Positions 8,673 to 16,435 of a stretch of 64,000 bases of DNA are shown here, piece after piece. The stretch spans positions 186,001 through 250,000 of the forward strand of contig NZ_JASJOC010000006.1 in the NCBI RefSeq assembly GCF_030068615.1, written 5' to 3'. The notes beneath the pieces were generated by a model. That model was not told the DNA's origin. It was given only the letters and a program-made list of their open reading frames with translations, and did no database searches. The translations under genes were made by a program, and so were the position numbers. The stretch is from Halostagnicola sp. A-GB9-2 (GTDB lineage Archaea > Halobacteriota > Halobacteria > Halobacteriales > Natrialbaceae). How positions within the stretch are numbered: position 1 is the stretch's first letter; each line of letters starts with the position of its first letter.

Positions 8673-8834
8673 ATGGATACGACCCGCCTCAAGCCGATTT
8701 ACCTGTTTGGTATTGTTCTCAACATTGGAGCACTCGTATATGCCCTTTCGACCGACGCATGGTTGTACGCCGGCGCGTTCGTCCTTATATTGGTCTATCT
8801 CTCCTTTCGGCTTCGAATGATTGCGGGAAACTAA
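8673..8834 (+). CDS. 53-residue two-helix membrane protein
   Basis: The reading frame runs ATG to TAA and encodes 53 residues: a short basic N-terminus (MDTTRLKP), a hydrophobic helix (IYLFGIVLNIGALVYAL), a short loop (STDAW) and a second helix (LYAGAFVLILVYLSF) with a basic end (RLRMIAGN). Charge placement fits two membrane spans. Function unknown. It sits alone in an AT-richer stretch between the HalOD1 gene and the tRNA-Thr region. Confidence 0.55.
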   Translation: MDTTRLKPIYLFGIVLNIGALVYALSTDAWLYAGAFVLILVYLSFRLRMIAGN

Positions 8835-9003
8835 GGTGAACTTACAGTGATGTCTCCGTCTTCATTGTCGTTTCACCCGAGAAAAATCGTTCACGGCGAT
8901 CGGAAAGTGGGGAAAGAGTGTAGGGGGAGTAGTGTCGCCTCCAGATTGGGGGAAACCTGGATGGGCAAGTAGTTATTATTGGTAATGCCTATTAACTATT
9001 TCC

Positions 9004-9180
9004 CTATCTTTCACGGACTGAGTTCGGAATGATAGTTGACTCGGTAGTACGGGTCAGGGTAATTTCATGGGTTTCACGGATGCAGATCTGAATTGTCGCC
9101 CCAATGAAAGAACAGAGCCGATGGAATAGCACCTGAACGGCATCATCGCTGATATTGTGGGGACGAATCCACGTATCAAA
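9004..9180 (-). pseudogene. Possible remnant of a coding region beside tRNA-Thr
   Basis: An open frame of 58 codons ends at TAG (9004-9006) and is preceded by an in-frame TGA. It has no ATG, GTG or TTG near its front. Its translation includes ISDDAVQVLFHRLCSFIGAT and ICIRETHEITLTRT, which look like protein rather than random frame. I cannot name a family. It lies between a small membrane gene and the repeats behind tRNA-Thr, so it may be a leftover of an element that used that site. The rest of 8835-9210 shows nothing else I can identify. Confidence 0.25.
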
Positions 9181-9210
9181 TCACTACTGGCTTTGAACCA
9201 ACGATAGGAA

Positions 9211-9231
9211 GCCAGAGCAGGGATTTGAACC
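9211..9231 (-). repeat. Direct partial copy of the tRNA-Thr 3' end (candidate att site)
   Basis: The plus-strand sequence GCCAGAGCAGGGATTTGAAC plus one further C at 9211-9231 is identical to the tRNA-Thr 3' end at 9304-9324, in the same orientation. It covers the 3' acceptor strand and most of the T arm. Integrases of archaeal elements use tRNA 3' ends and leave such copies. Between the two copies lies a broken inverted copy of the T arm, TTCAAATCC (9257-9265). Confidence 0.6.
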
Positions 9232-9302
9232 ACGGTCAGAGCAAGCGCTTCCCTGATTCAAATCCTGTTTTGAGTTCTCGCTCGCGAAAGTGCTCGCTCG
9301 AA

Positions 9303-9376
9303 AGCCAGAGCAGGGATTTGAACCCCGGGAGTCTCGATTACAAGTCGAGTGCATGAACCACCCATGCTCCCCTGGC
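9303..9376 (-). tRNA. tRNA-Thr (anticodon TGT)
   Basis: Read on the minus strand, the 74-base sequence folds as a standard cloverleaf. The acceptor stem GCCAGGG pairs with CTCTGGC, the D arm is GCAT/ATGC around GGGTGGTTC, and the anticodon stem CTCGA/TCGAG carries the loop CTTGTAA (anticodon TGT, threonine). The T arm has loop TTCAAAT. The discriminator base is T and CCA is not encoded. Partial copies of its 3' end lie downstream. Confidence 0.95.
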
Positions 9377-9388
9377 ACTATGAATTCG

Positions 9389-9898
9389 TTATTCCTCCCC
9401 CTTTGAGTGTGTATCGTTTTTCGTTCGATCCTCGAGCGAGCGTTCCATCGAGACCCGGAAGGGTTCATAGCCCGCGCGCCGATAGAACCGACGCGCTCGC
9501 TCGTTCTCGGCCATCGTCTCGAGAATCAGGTCGTCAGCGCCGCGTTCGACGAGCGCTTCCTCGACTGTTTCGAGCAACGCAGTTCCGATCCCCTGTCCTC
9601 GATACGCCGGTCGAACGTACAGGTTGGAGAGAAATCCGCGAGTCGACTCGAGGGCCAGCGAGCCCGCTTCGATCGAAAACGACGCAAACCCCGCAACGGT
9701 CCCGTCGACTCGAGCGACGAGGAGTCGGCCATCGAAACTGTGTGCTGCTAACACTTCGTGCATCAGCTCCCGGTTCTGTTCGGCCAGAACGTACGATCCG
9801 TACTCCCGCTGATCGTGAGCGAGTCGAACCCAGTGCGTAACGATTGCATCGAGATCGGCGGTCGTCGCGGGCTCAATGACTGGCTGATTCTGTCTCAT
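9389..9898 (-). CDS. GNAT-family N-acetyltransferase
   Basis: This 169-residue protein carries the acetyl-CoA-binding signature LYVRPAYRGQGIGTALLETV (motif A, RGQGIG) and a C-terminal NERARRFYRRAGYEPFR segment, both typical of GNAT enzymes. The acceptor substrate cannot be inferred. Its start overlaps the end of the phosphoglycerate kinase gene by 26 bases, so it is probably read from that transcript. It ends 13 bases from tRNA-Thr. Confidence 0.92.
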   Translation of the reverse strand: MRQNQPVIEPATTADLDAIVTHWVRLAHDQREYGSYVLAEQNRELMHEVLAAHSFDGRLLVARVDGTVAGFASFSIEAGSLALESTRGFLSNLYVRPAYRGQGIGTALLETVEEALVERGADDLILETMAENERARRFYRRAGYEPFRVSMERSLEDRTKNDTHSKGEE

Positions 9899-11090
9899 TC
9901 TCGAGTGCTGAGACGGCGGGGAGTGGTTCGGCGGTCAGCATCCGAAGCGCGGCCCCGCCGCCGGTGCTGACGTGTGAGAAGCCTTCGATGCCGAGCGATC
10001 GAAGGGCCGAGGCGGTGTCGCCACCGCCGACGATGCTGGTCGGAACGTCGGTCGCCGCCTCGTACAGTCCGCGCGTTCCGGTCTGGAACTGTTCGTCCTC
10101 GAACACGCCGGCAGGGCCGTTGAGAATAACGGTTCCCGCATCGTCGAGGAGCCGTTCGTAATAGGCAAGCGTCGAACTTCCGATGTCCTGAGCGGCCTCG
10201 TTATCCTGGGGCGGTAAGGCGTTGACCCCCAGTTCGTACCGCTCGCCGTCCCGAGAAATGGCGACGTCACGAGGGAGCGCGATCTGACTGCCGTAGGCGT
10301 CGAGGAGGTCCTGTGCGCGATCGATCTCGTCCCAGTAGCCCTGATCGTAGATAAAATCTGAACTCCGATCGCCGAGATCGACGCCGTCGGCGACCAAAAA
10401 GACGTTCCCGACGACGCCCGCCGTCAGCACGTGGTCGGCGAGTCCCTTCTCGAGGACGCTCCAGGCGACGTCGATCGAGTCGGAGACCTTCGCCCCGCCG
10501 AGCATATAGACCCGTGGTTCGGGCGTTTCCTCGATCGATCCCAGCACGTCGAGTTCGGCTTCCATTACGCGCCCCGCGTAACTCGGGAGGACCGTCGGGA
10601 AGCCGATCAGCGACGGTTGTGAGCGATGTGACGCGGCGAATGCATCATTGACGTACGCGTCGAGGACGGACGAGAGCCCCTCGACGAGGTGTGTCTGTGC
10701 GGCCTGGCTCGGTTCGAACTCCATGTATTCCTCGCTATAGAACCGCGTGTTCTCGAGGACGACGCATTCTCCGTTCTCGAGGGATTGGACTGTTTCTCGA
10801 GCGGCGTCGCTGAACGTCACGTCGGCGTACTCGACCGGTCGACCGAGCAGATCCGAAAGATGTCTTGCGTGTGCTTCGAGGCCGGTAAAATCGTCACTGC
10901 CAGGACGACCCTGATGAGCGAGGACCGCGACGCGGCCACCGCCGTCTAAGAGTTCCGAGAGGGTATCGACGTGGGCGCGAAGGCGTGCGTCATCAGCCAG
11001 CGATCCGTCGTCCGCGATCGGGCTATTGATGTCGACGCGAACGCCCACGGTCGTCCCTTCGACGTCGAGGTCGTCGAGGGTCTCGATCAT
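9873..11090 (-). CDS. pgk: Phosphoglycerate kinase
   Basis: This 405-residue enzyme interconverts 1,3-bisphosphoglycerate and 3-phosphoglycerate with ADP/ATP, in glycolysis and gluconeogenesis. Seen: VGVRVDINSPI (family N-terminal motif), LAHQGRPGSDDF, LGGAKVSDSI, LNGPAGVFED (ATP site) and VSTGGGAALRML. The start at 11090 (MIETLDDLDVEG) is chosen because an AT-rich TTTAAA promoter-like element near 11170 is too close for a start at 11159. The neighbouring GNAT gene overlaps its 3' end. Confidence 0.95.
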   Translation of the reverse strand: MIETLDDLDVEGTTVGVRVDINSPIADDGSLADDARLRAHVDTLSELLDGGGRVAVLAHQGRPGSDDFTGLEAHARHLSDLLGRPVEYADVTFSDAARETVQSLENGECVVLENTRFYSEEYMEFEPSQAAQTHLVEGLSSVLDAYVNDAFAASHRSQPSLIGFPTVLPSYAGRVMEAELDVLGSIEETPEPRVYMLGGAKVSDSIDVAWSVLEKGLADHVLTAGVVGNVFLVADGVDLGDRSSDFIYDQGYWDEIDRAQDLLDAYGSQIALPRDVAISRDGERYELGVNALPPQDNEAAQDIGSSTLAYYERLLDDAGTVILNGPAGVFEDEQFQTGTRGLYEAATDVPTSIVGGGDTASALRSLGIEGFSHVSTGGGAALRMLTAEPLPAVSALENETESASH

Positions 11091-11204
11091 TATCGACCCT
11101 CCATCGTCTCGCCCGAAAGGTCTTTCTATCGGTCTGATATCTGCGCTACTTGCTGACACGATGTATCTTTAAAATTCGTGATAGGCCGGTACTACCCGGG
11201 CTTT

Positions 11205-11825
11205 TCAGACAGTTCGACAGTCCGCACACACGAGCTGACCGTTAGCATCCCAGAGCGAATCCGCGAGCGAGCCACAGTCTTCACAGACGCCCTGCGTCGA
11301 GTACTCGTCGCCGCCGTTCGGGACGATCTCGGGGTCGGCGTTCCCGTCCGTTCGCGAATTCAGGGAATCATTGACGTTGACACCGTTCGAGAGCAAATCT
11401 TCGTCTCGCTGTGTCTCTGTTACCGAACGCGCCGCCGTCGCGTGAAACGACCCCGCCGCCGCGATGACGTCCCGTTGCGTGAGAACGCCGACAACGTCCG
11501 ACCCGTCCGTGACGACGAGGTTTCGGATGTTTTCTCGAGCCATCAGATCGGCCGCATCGGTGAGCGCTCGATCACCGTGGACGGAGATGACGGGTGCGGA
11601 CATTACGGCACCGATCGTTGTCTCGGCGGCGTCCGCTTCCTCGGCGACGAGCCCGAGGATGTCCCACTCTGTGACGATCCCGACTGGTTCCGATCCCCGG
11701 ACGACGAGGACGCAGCCGGCGCGTTCCTCGCGCATGAGCCGGACCGCACCGAGAACGGTGTCTGACTCGCTGACGCCGACGTACTCCGTTGTCAGGACGT
11801 CCCTGACCGACAGTTCCGGTTCCAT
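11205..11825 (-). CDS. Two-CBS-domain protein with C-terminal zinc ribbon
   Basis: This 206-residue protein has two CBS domains: residues about 1-65 (VRDVLTTEYVGVSESDTV, PVGIVTEWDIL) and about 70-125 (IGAVMSAPVISVHGDRAL, VVGVLTQRDVI). Then comes a low-complexity linker and a C-terminal CEDCGSL...CADCRTV zinc ribbon. CBS pairs usually sense adenosine nucleotides. The target is unknown. It lies upstream of pgk in the same direction, separated by 114 bases with a likely promoter. Confidence 0.88.
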   Translation of the reverse strand: MEPELSVRDVLTTEYVGVSESDTVLGAVRLMREERAGCVLVVRGSEPVGIVTEWDILGLVAEEADAAETTIGAVMSAPVISVHGDRALTDAADLMARENIRNLVVTDGSDVVGVLTQRDVIAAAGSFHATAARSVTETQRDEDLLSNGVNVNDSLNSRTDGNADPEIVPNGGDEYSTQGVCEDCGSLADSLWDANGQLVCADCRTV

Positions 11826-11972
11826 GTGTGAACAATACCCACAGACGTTCTAAAAGCTACCCCCGCCAGGTTTAATCCCGGTGCCGTCAAAGGATTCAGG
11901 TTGGAACTCGATCGCGGTCATCGTGCTGACGGTCTGTGCCCATCGAGCCGAAGATTCCGTTCCTCGAGTCGC

Positions 11973-12734
11973 CTACCACTCGAGTTCGACGCGCGTTCCG
12001 TCGGCTCGACACGTTTCGAGGGCGTGCTTTGCCGCCATTCCCGCGTTGTGGGCGTCCGCTCCGCGGCCAACGCCGACTTGTAGTTCGACATCGACCGCCT
12101 CTGCAACGTGTTCGATCGCCTCGCGATAGTCGGCCTCCTCGAGATTCGGACAGACGACGATGATGTTATCTCCGCCGACGAAAAAGGAGAGACTCTCGTG
12201 GGAGTGGCGCATGTGGCGCATGAGCGCCGCATAGCCCTGCTCGATCTCGATGAAGGTATCGTAGGCGTTGAGTTCGTCCGTGTACTCGCCCGTCGCGTCG
12301 ACGACGTCGAAGTGAGCGATCTGAACGTCGTTCGAGGCACCGTGATCCGCTTCGACGACCCGCCCGTCAAGGATTTCTCGCCGGTGCTTGTCCTGGGCGC
12401 TCCCGGCGTCCTGAACGAGTTCCGTCGCGTCCGCCAACGCCTGAACAGGACTCGTTCCGGTTGCCACGCCGAGACTCAGCGTGACGGGATACCGGTTGCC
12501 GACCGATTCTTGAAGGACCGCGTGATCCTCGAGGCTGAGCCCGTTGGTCACGGCGATCATGTTGTCAAAGCGGGTGAAGAAGGTGTAGCCGCCGTGGTTG
12601 CCGACGAACTGAGAGATATCCGCATACAGCCGCGACTGCATCGTTTGCAGGTCGGCTTCGCGGCGAGGTTCGGGCGTCACCGTCCACGGACCGTAATTGT
12701 CGATCTGGATGAGCGTAACCTGCGTGTTAGTCAC
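11973..12734 (-). CDS. gch3: GTP cyclohydrolase III (GTP cyclohydrolase IIa)
   Basis: This 253-residue protein matches archaeal GTP cyclohydrolase III, which opens GTP to a formylamino-pyrimidine nucleotide, the first step toward archaeal riboflavin and coenzyme F420. Seen: the opening VTLIQIDNYGPWTVTPEPRR, the middle GGYTFFTRFDNMIAVTNGLS and SLGVATG, and in the second half FFVGGDNIIVVCPNL and VGVGRGADAHNAGMAAKHAL. The two-half arrangement reflects a duplicated ferredoxin-like fold related to nucleotide cyclases. It is monocistronic. Confidence 0.93.
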   Translation of the reverse strand: MTNTQVTLIQIDNYGPWTVTPEPRREADLQTMQSRLYADISQFVGNHGGYTFFTRFDNMIAVTNGLSLEDHAVLQESVGNRYPVTLSLGVATGTSPVQALADATELVQDAGSAQDKHRREILDGRVVEADHGASNDVQIAHFDVVDATGEYTDELNAYDTFIEIEQGYAALMRHMRHSHESLSFFVGGDNIIVVCPNLEEADYREAIEHVAEAVDVELQVGVGRGADAHNAGMAAKHALETCRADGTRVELEW

Positions 12735-12809
12735 TGTGTCCGATCTTTCGAACGTGTTCGTATAAGTGATACGTAATCCAGATCCGTGATGCGTTCGGTG
12801 ATCGACCGA

Positions 12810-13130
12810 TCAAGCCCGCTTCTTCTCGGGGTCAGCCCCCTTCGGGTGGTACTCCCAGAAATTGCCTTCGCGCATCGCGTTACCGACTGCTTTGTGCATA
12901 TCCACGATGGTCTCGAACGAATCGGCCTCGACGTACTCGAAGATGTCGCTGAGAGCGACGACGCGCTGGTAATTGATTCGGATCGGATCGTCGCCGTACT
13001 CCGCGACGAACTCGTCGGCCTCGAGCGGGAAGTCCTCGTCCTCGTCGACTTTTCTGGCGATGATCGCCATGTCGTAGTTTCGCATCCCCTTGCTCCCTTC
13101 CTCGCCGTCCGGGTCGTGTGGCCAATCCAT
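12810..13130 (-). CDS. Conserved haloarchaeal protein, DUF5785-like
   Basis: This 106-residue acidic protein starts MDWPHDPDGEEGSKGMRNYD and contains DDPIRINYQRVVALSDIFEY and MREGNFWEYHPKG. The whole length appears conserved in haloarchaea as I remember the family, with no known activity. ATG at 13130 fits the family better than 13157. It lies between GTP cyclohydrolase III and the CoA-transferase, all on the minus strand. Confidence 0.75.
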   Translation of the reverse strand: MDWPHDPDGEEGSKGMRNYDMAIIARKVDEDEDFPLEADEFVAEYGDDPIRINYQRVVALSDIFEYVEADSFETIVDMHKAVGNAMREGNFWEYHPKGADPEKKRA

Positions 13131-13208
13131 ACCGTGACGTGTGCGCGGGGGTCGCAAAAACGTTACTTCTTCTCGTGGTCACGGAACGAAACGTACCGAC
13201 CTCGAGGA

Positions 13209-14393
13209 TTAGTCGTCGTCCGCAGTCGCTTCGGTTTCGCCGCGACGTTGGGCCAAAATTTCGTCGCGGTGTTCGTTCAACAATGGGGCGCGCCCTCGCG
13301 GCTCCGGCGGCGTCTCGGTCATCTTGATGGGACTGCCCGCGATTTCGACGTCCTCGTCCGAACCGGGTTGCTCGACGGAGACGATCATGTCGCGGTCGTG
13401 GACGTGCGGATCGTCGAAGATGTCGTCGGTGTTCTGGACGGGTGCGACCGGAACCCGCCCCTCGAGCGTCTCACAGACCGATTCCGTTGACAGTTCGCTC
13501 GTCCAGGTCGCGATCTCCTCCCGGAGTTGCTCGCGGTTCTCGAGGCGGCTCGCGGGCGTTGGGTATTCCTCTGCGAGGTCTTCCCGATCCATCGCGGCGC
13601 AGACTTCCGTCCAGTGGTTCGTGCTGAACGCGGCGATCACCGCGTGCCCGTCAGCCGTTTCGAAGGCGTCGTAGGGAAACAGCGTCGGGTGGGAGTTCCC
13701 CTGGCGCGTCGGCGCGGTTCCGGTGTAGGAGTGCTGGTAGATCGCGCGCTCGGTCATGCTGATCATCGAGTCGTACATGCTGGTGTCGACGTACTGACCC
13801 TCACCGGTCTGCTCGCGGTGGTTGACCGCCGCGAGGATGCCGATGCAGTTCAGCGTGGCCGTAAAGAGGTCGCCGATTCCGGGCCCGACTTTCGTGGGCG
13901 GGGCCTCGGCCTGTCCGGTGATCTCCATGACGCCCCCGAGCGCCTGCGCGATCAAATCGAACGAGGGCTGGCCCTGTCGGTGCGTCTCGCCAGTCCGGGG
14001 ATCTCCGAACCCGCGGATAGACGAGTAGATGAGGTCCGGATTGTGCTCGGAAAGCGTCTCGTAGCCGAGGTCGTACTTCTCCATCGTCCCCGCGCGGTAG
14101 TTCTCGACGACGATATCGGCTTCTTCTACGAGAGAGAGGAAGTCCTCCCGGTCTTCGTCGTCGCCGTAATCTAGTTCGATGCTTCGCTTGCCACGGTTGA
14201 CGCTCTGAAAGTAGCCGCCGTAGGCTTCCTCCTCCGCGTCCTCGGCGAACGGCGGGTTCGACCGGATCAGGTCGCCGCCCGGGCGTTCTATCTTGACGAC
14301 GTCGGCTCCCATATCAGCGAGCAACATCGTACAGTACGGGCCTGCGAGGACCTGCGTGAGATCCAACACGCGAAGATTTGACAGCGCTCCCAT
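13209..14393 (-). CDS. mct: CaiB/BaiF CoA-transferase, probably succinyl-CoA:mesaconate CoA-transferase
   Basis: This 394-residue class III CoA-transferase has the N-terminal VLDLTQVLAGPYCTMLLADM, GADVVKIERPGGD, NRGKRSIELD and GEGQYVDTSMYDS, which contains the candidate catalytic aspartate. It lies divergent to methylaspartate mutase, ammonia-lyase, hydratase and lyase genes. The position and family fit the transferase that moves CoA from succinyl-CoA to mesaconate in the haloarchaeal methylaspartate cycle. The exact substrate is inferred from that context. A near-palindrome covers its likely promoter. Confidence 0.88.
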   Translation of the reverse strand: MGALSNLRVLDLTQVLAGPYCTMLLADMGADVVKIERPGGDLIRSNPPFAEDAEEEAYGGYFQSVNRGKRSIELDYGDDEDREDFLSLVEEADIVVENYRAGTMEKYDLGYETLSEHNPDLIYSSIRGFGDPRTGETHRQGQPSFDLIAQALGGVMEITGQAEAPPTKVGPGIGDLFTATLNCIGILAAVNHREQTGEGQYVDTSMYDSMISMTERAIYQHSYTGTAPTRQGNSHPTLFPYDAFETADGHAVIAAFSTNHWTEVCAAMDREDLAEEYPTPASRLENREQLREEIATWTSELSTESVCETLEGRVPVAPVQNTDDIFDDPHVHDRDMIVSVEQPGSDEDVEIAGSPIKMTETPPEPRGRAPLLNEHRDEILAQRRGETEATADDD

Positions 14394-14422
14394 GAGGCGA
14401 TGTTTCTGGTACCAATCAAAAA

Positions 14423-14446
14423 ACCTTCGCTATTAATAATGAAGGT
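14423..14446. promoter_or_regulatory. 24-bp near-palindrome in the mct/glmS divergent promoter
   Basis: ACCTTC-GC-TATT/AATA-AT-GAAGGT matches its own reverse complement at all but the two central-flank positions of each arm (10 of 12 pairs). The AT core TATTAATA lies about 40 bases before the mct start and can be its TATA box. A bound regulator would therefore block mct. A separate TATA-like ACTTTATA (14509-14516) sits about 30 bases before glmS. The regulator is unknown. Confidence 0.5.
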
Positions 14447-14544
14447 GAGATTGTGTCACAAAGGCACGATGAAAGGATGTTTAAAGAATATTATCATGGA
14501 AGATCATTAACTTTATACTGCACTGTCCCGAGCGTTCGAGTACG

Positions 14545-14985
14545 ATGTCCCAAACGGTCGTCCTCGGCGTGATTGGCTCCGACGCCCACGTCGTCGGCAT
14601 TACGATCCTCGAGCAGGCATTCAACGCAGCAGGATTCGATGTCATCAACCTCGGCGTACAGACCTCCCAGGAGGAGTTCGCCGAGGCCGCACTCGAGCAC
14701 GACGCGGAGGCCGTACTCGTCTCCTCGCTCTACGGTCACGCCGAACAGGACTGCCAGGGCTTTCACGAGACGCTCGAGGCGACTGGCGTCGACGCCACCA
14801 CCTACATCGGCGGCAACCTCGCCGTCGGGCAGGACGACTTCGAGGAGACGCGAGCGACCTTCGAGGAGCTCGGCTTCGATCGGGTCTTCGACTCCGAAAC
14901 CGATACTGAGGAGGCGGTCGCCGCCCTGAGGCAGGATCTCCAACTACGGACGCCAGAAACGGAACGACCGACCATCAGTTCCTAA
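14545..14985 (+). CDS. glmS: Methylaspartate mutase, B12-binding small subunit (S)
   Basis: This 146-residue protein is the cobalamin-binding subunit of glutamate mutase, which rearranges L-glutamate to L-threo-3-methylaspartate with adenosylcobalamin. Seen: GSDAHVVG (D13-x-H15-x-x-G18, the B12 lower-ligand motif), VLVSSLYGHA and TYIGGNLAVG. It opens the methylaspartate-cycle operon and is followed 15 bases later by the large subunit. A TATA-like ACTTTATA lies about 30 bases before the ATG, so the mRNA is probably nearly leaderless. Confidence 0.95.
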   Translation: MSQTVVLGVIGSDAHVVGITILEQAFNAAGFDVINLGVQTSQEEFAEAALEHDAEAVLVSSLYGHAEQDCQGFHETLEATGVDATTYIGGNLAVGQDDFEETRATFEELGFDRVFDSETDTEEAVAALRQDLQLRTPETERPTISS

Positions 14986-15000
14986 ATGATTCATTTCTAA

Positions 15001-16434
15001 ATGATACGAGACGAACGCATACCGTCCGAGGAGCTACAGCGTATCGACGAACAGATCCGATCCAACTGGTCGACGGGAGAGGCCGTCGACTTCGAGGATG
15101 CGATCGAGTACCACGAATCCTTGCCCGAGCGCAAGCGGTTCGCAGACGTCCTCGAATCGGCCGACAGCCCACTTCTCCAGCCGCGGGCGGGTGTCCCTCA
15201 GCTCGACGATCAGGTCGAACTGCTCGAGTACCTTCACAGCGAGGGGAAAGCGGATCTCCTCCCGACAACCATCGACTCGTACACGCGGGACAACGAGTAC
15301 GGGAAGGCCCAAGAAGGTCTCGAGAAGGCCAGAGAAACGGGCGAGGACACGCTCAACGGCTTCCCCGCGGTTAACCACGGCGTCGAGGGCTGTCGGGAGC
15401 TGATCGACGCGATCGACGCGCCGATCGAGGTCCGACACGGCACGCCCGACGCCCGGCTACTCGCCGCGATCACGTTCGCGGGTGGGTTCCAGAGTTTCGA
15501 AGGCGGACCGATCTCCTACAACATCCCCTACACGAAACGCCACGGCCTCGAGGAGACGATCGAAAAGTGGCAGTTCGTCGACCGACTCGCGGGTGCCTAC
15601 ACCGAACGCGGCGTTCGGATCAACCGCGAGCCGTTTGGCCCGTTGACGGGAACCCTCGTTCCGCCCTCGATCGCGATCGCGATCATGCTGGTCGAAGGGA
15701 AGCTCGCGGCCACGCAGGGCGTGCGCTCGGTGACTCTCGGCTACGGGCAGGTCGGCAACATCGTCCAGGACGTCGCGGCGCTGAACGCCCTGAAGAAGCT
15801 GGGCAACGAGTACCTTCCCGACGAGGTCGTCGTCACCACCGTCTTTCACGAGTGGATGGGCGGGTTCCCGCCGGACGAGGCTCGAGCGAACGGCGTCATC
15901 AGCCTCGGCGGGATGACGGCATCGATCGCACAGCCGGACAAGGTTATTACCAAGTCCCCACAGGAGTTCCAGGGAGTCCCGACGAAGGAGGCAAACTCCG
16001 CGGGACTTCGCACGACGCGACAGGTCATCGATATGGCTATCGAACAACAGATCGATATCGACGGCATCGAGGAGGAACAGGATCTCATCGAGCGAGAGAC
16101 GCGGTGTCTGATGGATACCATCTTCGACCACGGCGACGGCGACGTCGTCCAGGGAACAATCAAGGCGTTCGATTCGGGCGCGCTCGACGTGCCCTTCGCA
16201 CCCAGCGACAGCGCGGCGGGTGCCGTGTTGCCCGCACGAGATGACGACGGCCGCGTGCGAATTTTCGAGTGGGCAGACCTCGAGATGGACGACGACATCA
16301 AGGAGATCCACAAGGCTCGGCTCACACAGCGGGCCGACACCGAGGGCCGCGATCAGTCGTTCCGCATGGTCGCCGACGACGTGGACGCGATCAGCGACGG
16401 CAAGCTCATCGGTCGGCCCCAGGGGGGTGTCTGA
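15001..16434 (+). CDS. glmE: Methylaspartate mutase, catalytic large subunit (E)
   Basis: This 477-residue protein is the barrel subunit of glutamate mutase, which with the S subunit and B12 makes 3-methylaspartate. Seen: PRAGVPQLDDQVELLEYL, ITFAGGFQSFEGGPISYN (substrate-binding region), PFGPLTGTLVPPSIAIAI and GYGQVGNIVQDVAALNAL. Length is normal for the family. It is separated by one base from the ammonia-lyase start and is thus co-translated with the next enzyme of the cycle. Confidence 0.95.
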   Translation: MIRDERIPSEELQRIDEQIRSNWSTGEAVDFEDAIEYHESLPERKRFADVLESADSPLLQPRAGVPQLDDQVELLEYLHSEGKADLLPTTIDSYTRDNEYGKAQEGLEKARETGEDTLNGFPAVNHGVEGCRELIDAIDAPIEVRHGTPDARLLAAITFAGGFQSFEGGPISYNIPYTKRHGLEETIEKWQFVDRLAGAYTERGVRINREPFGPLTGTLVPPSIAIAIMLVEGKLAATQGVRSVTLGYGQVGNIVQDVAALNALKKLGNEYLPDEVVVTTVFHEWMGGFPPDEARANGVISLGGMTASIAQPDKVITKSPQEFQGVPTKEANSAGLRTTRQVIDMAIEQQIDIDGIEEEQDLIERETRCLMDTIFDHGDGDVVQGTIKAFDSGALDVPFAPSDSAAGAVLPARDDDGRVRIFEWADLEMDDDIKEIHKARLTQRADTEGRDQSFRMVADDVDAISDGKLIGRPQGGV

Positions 16435-16435
16435 G

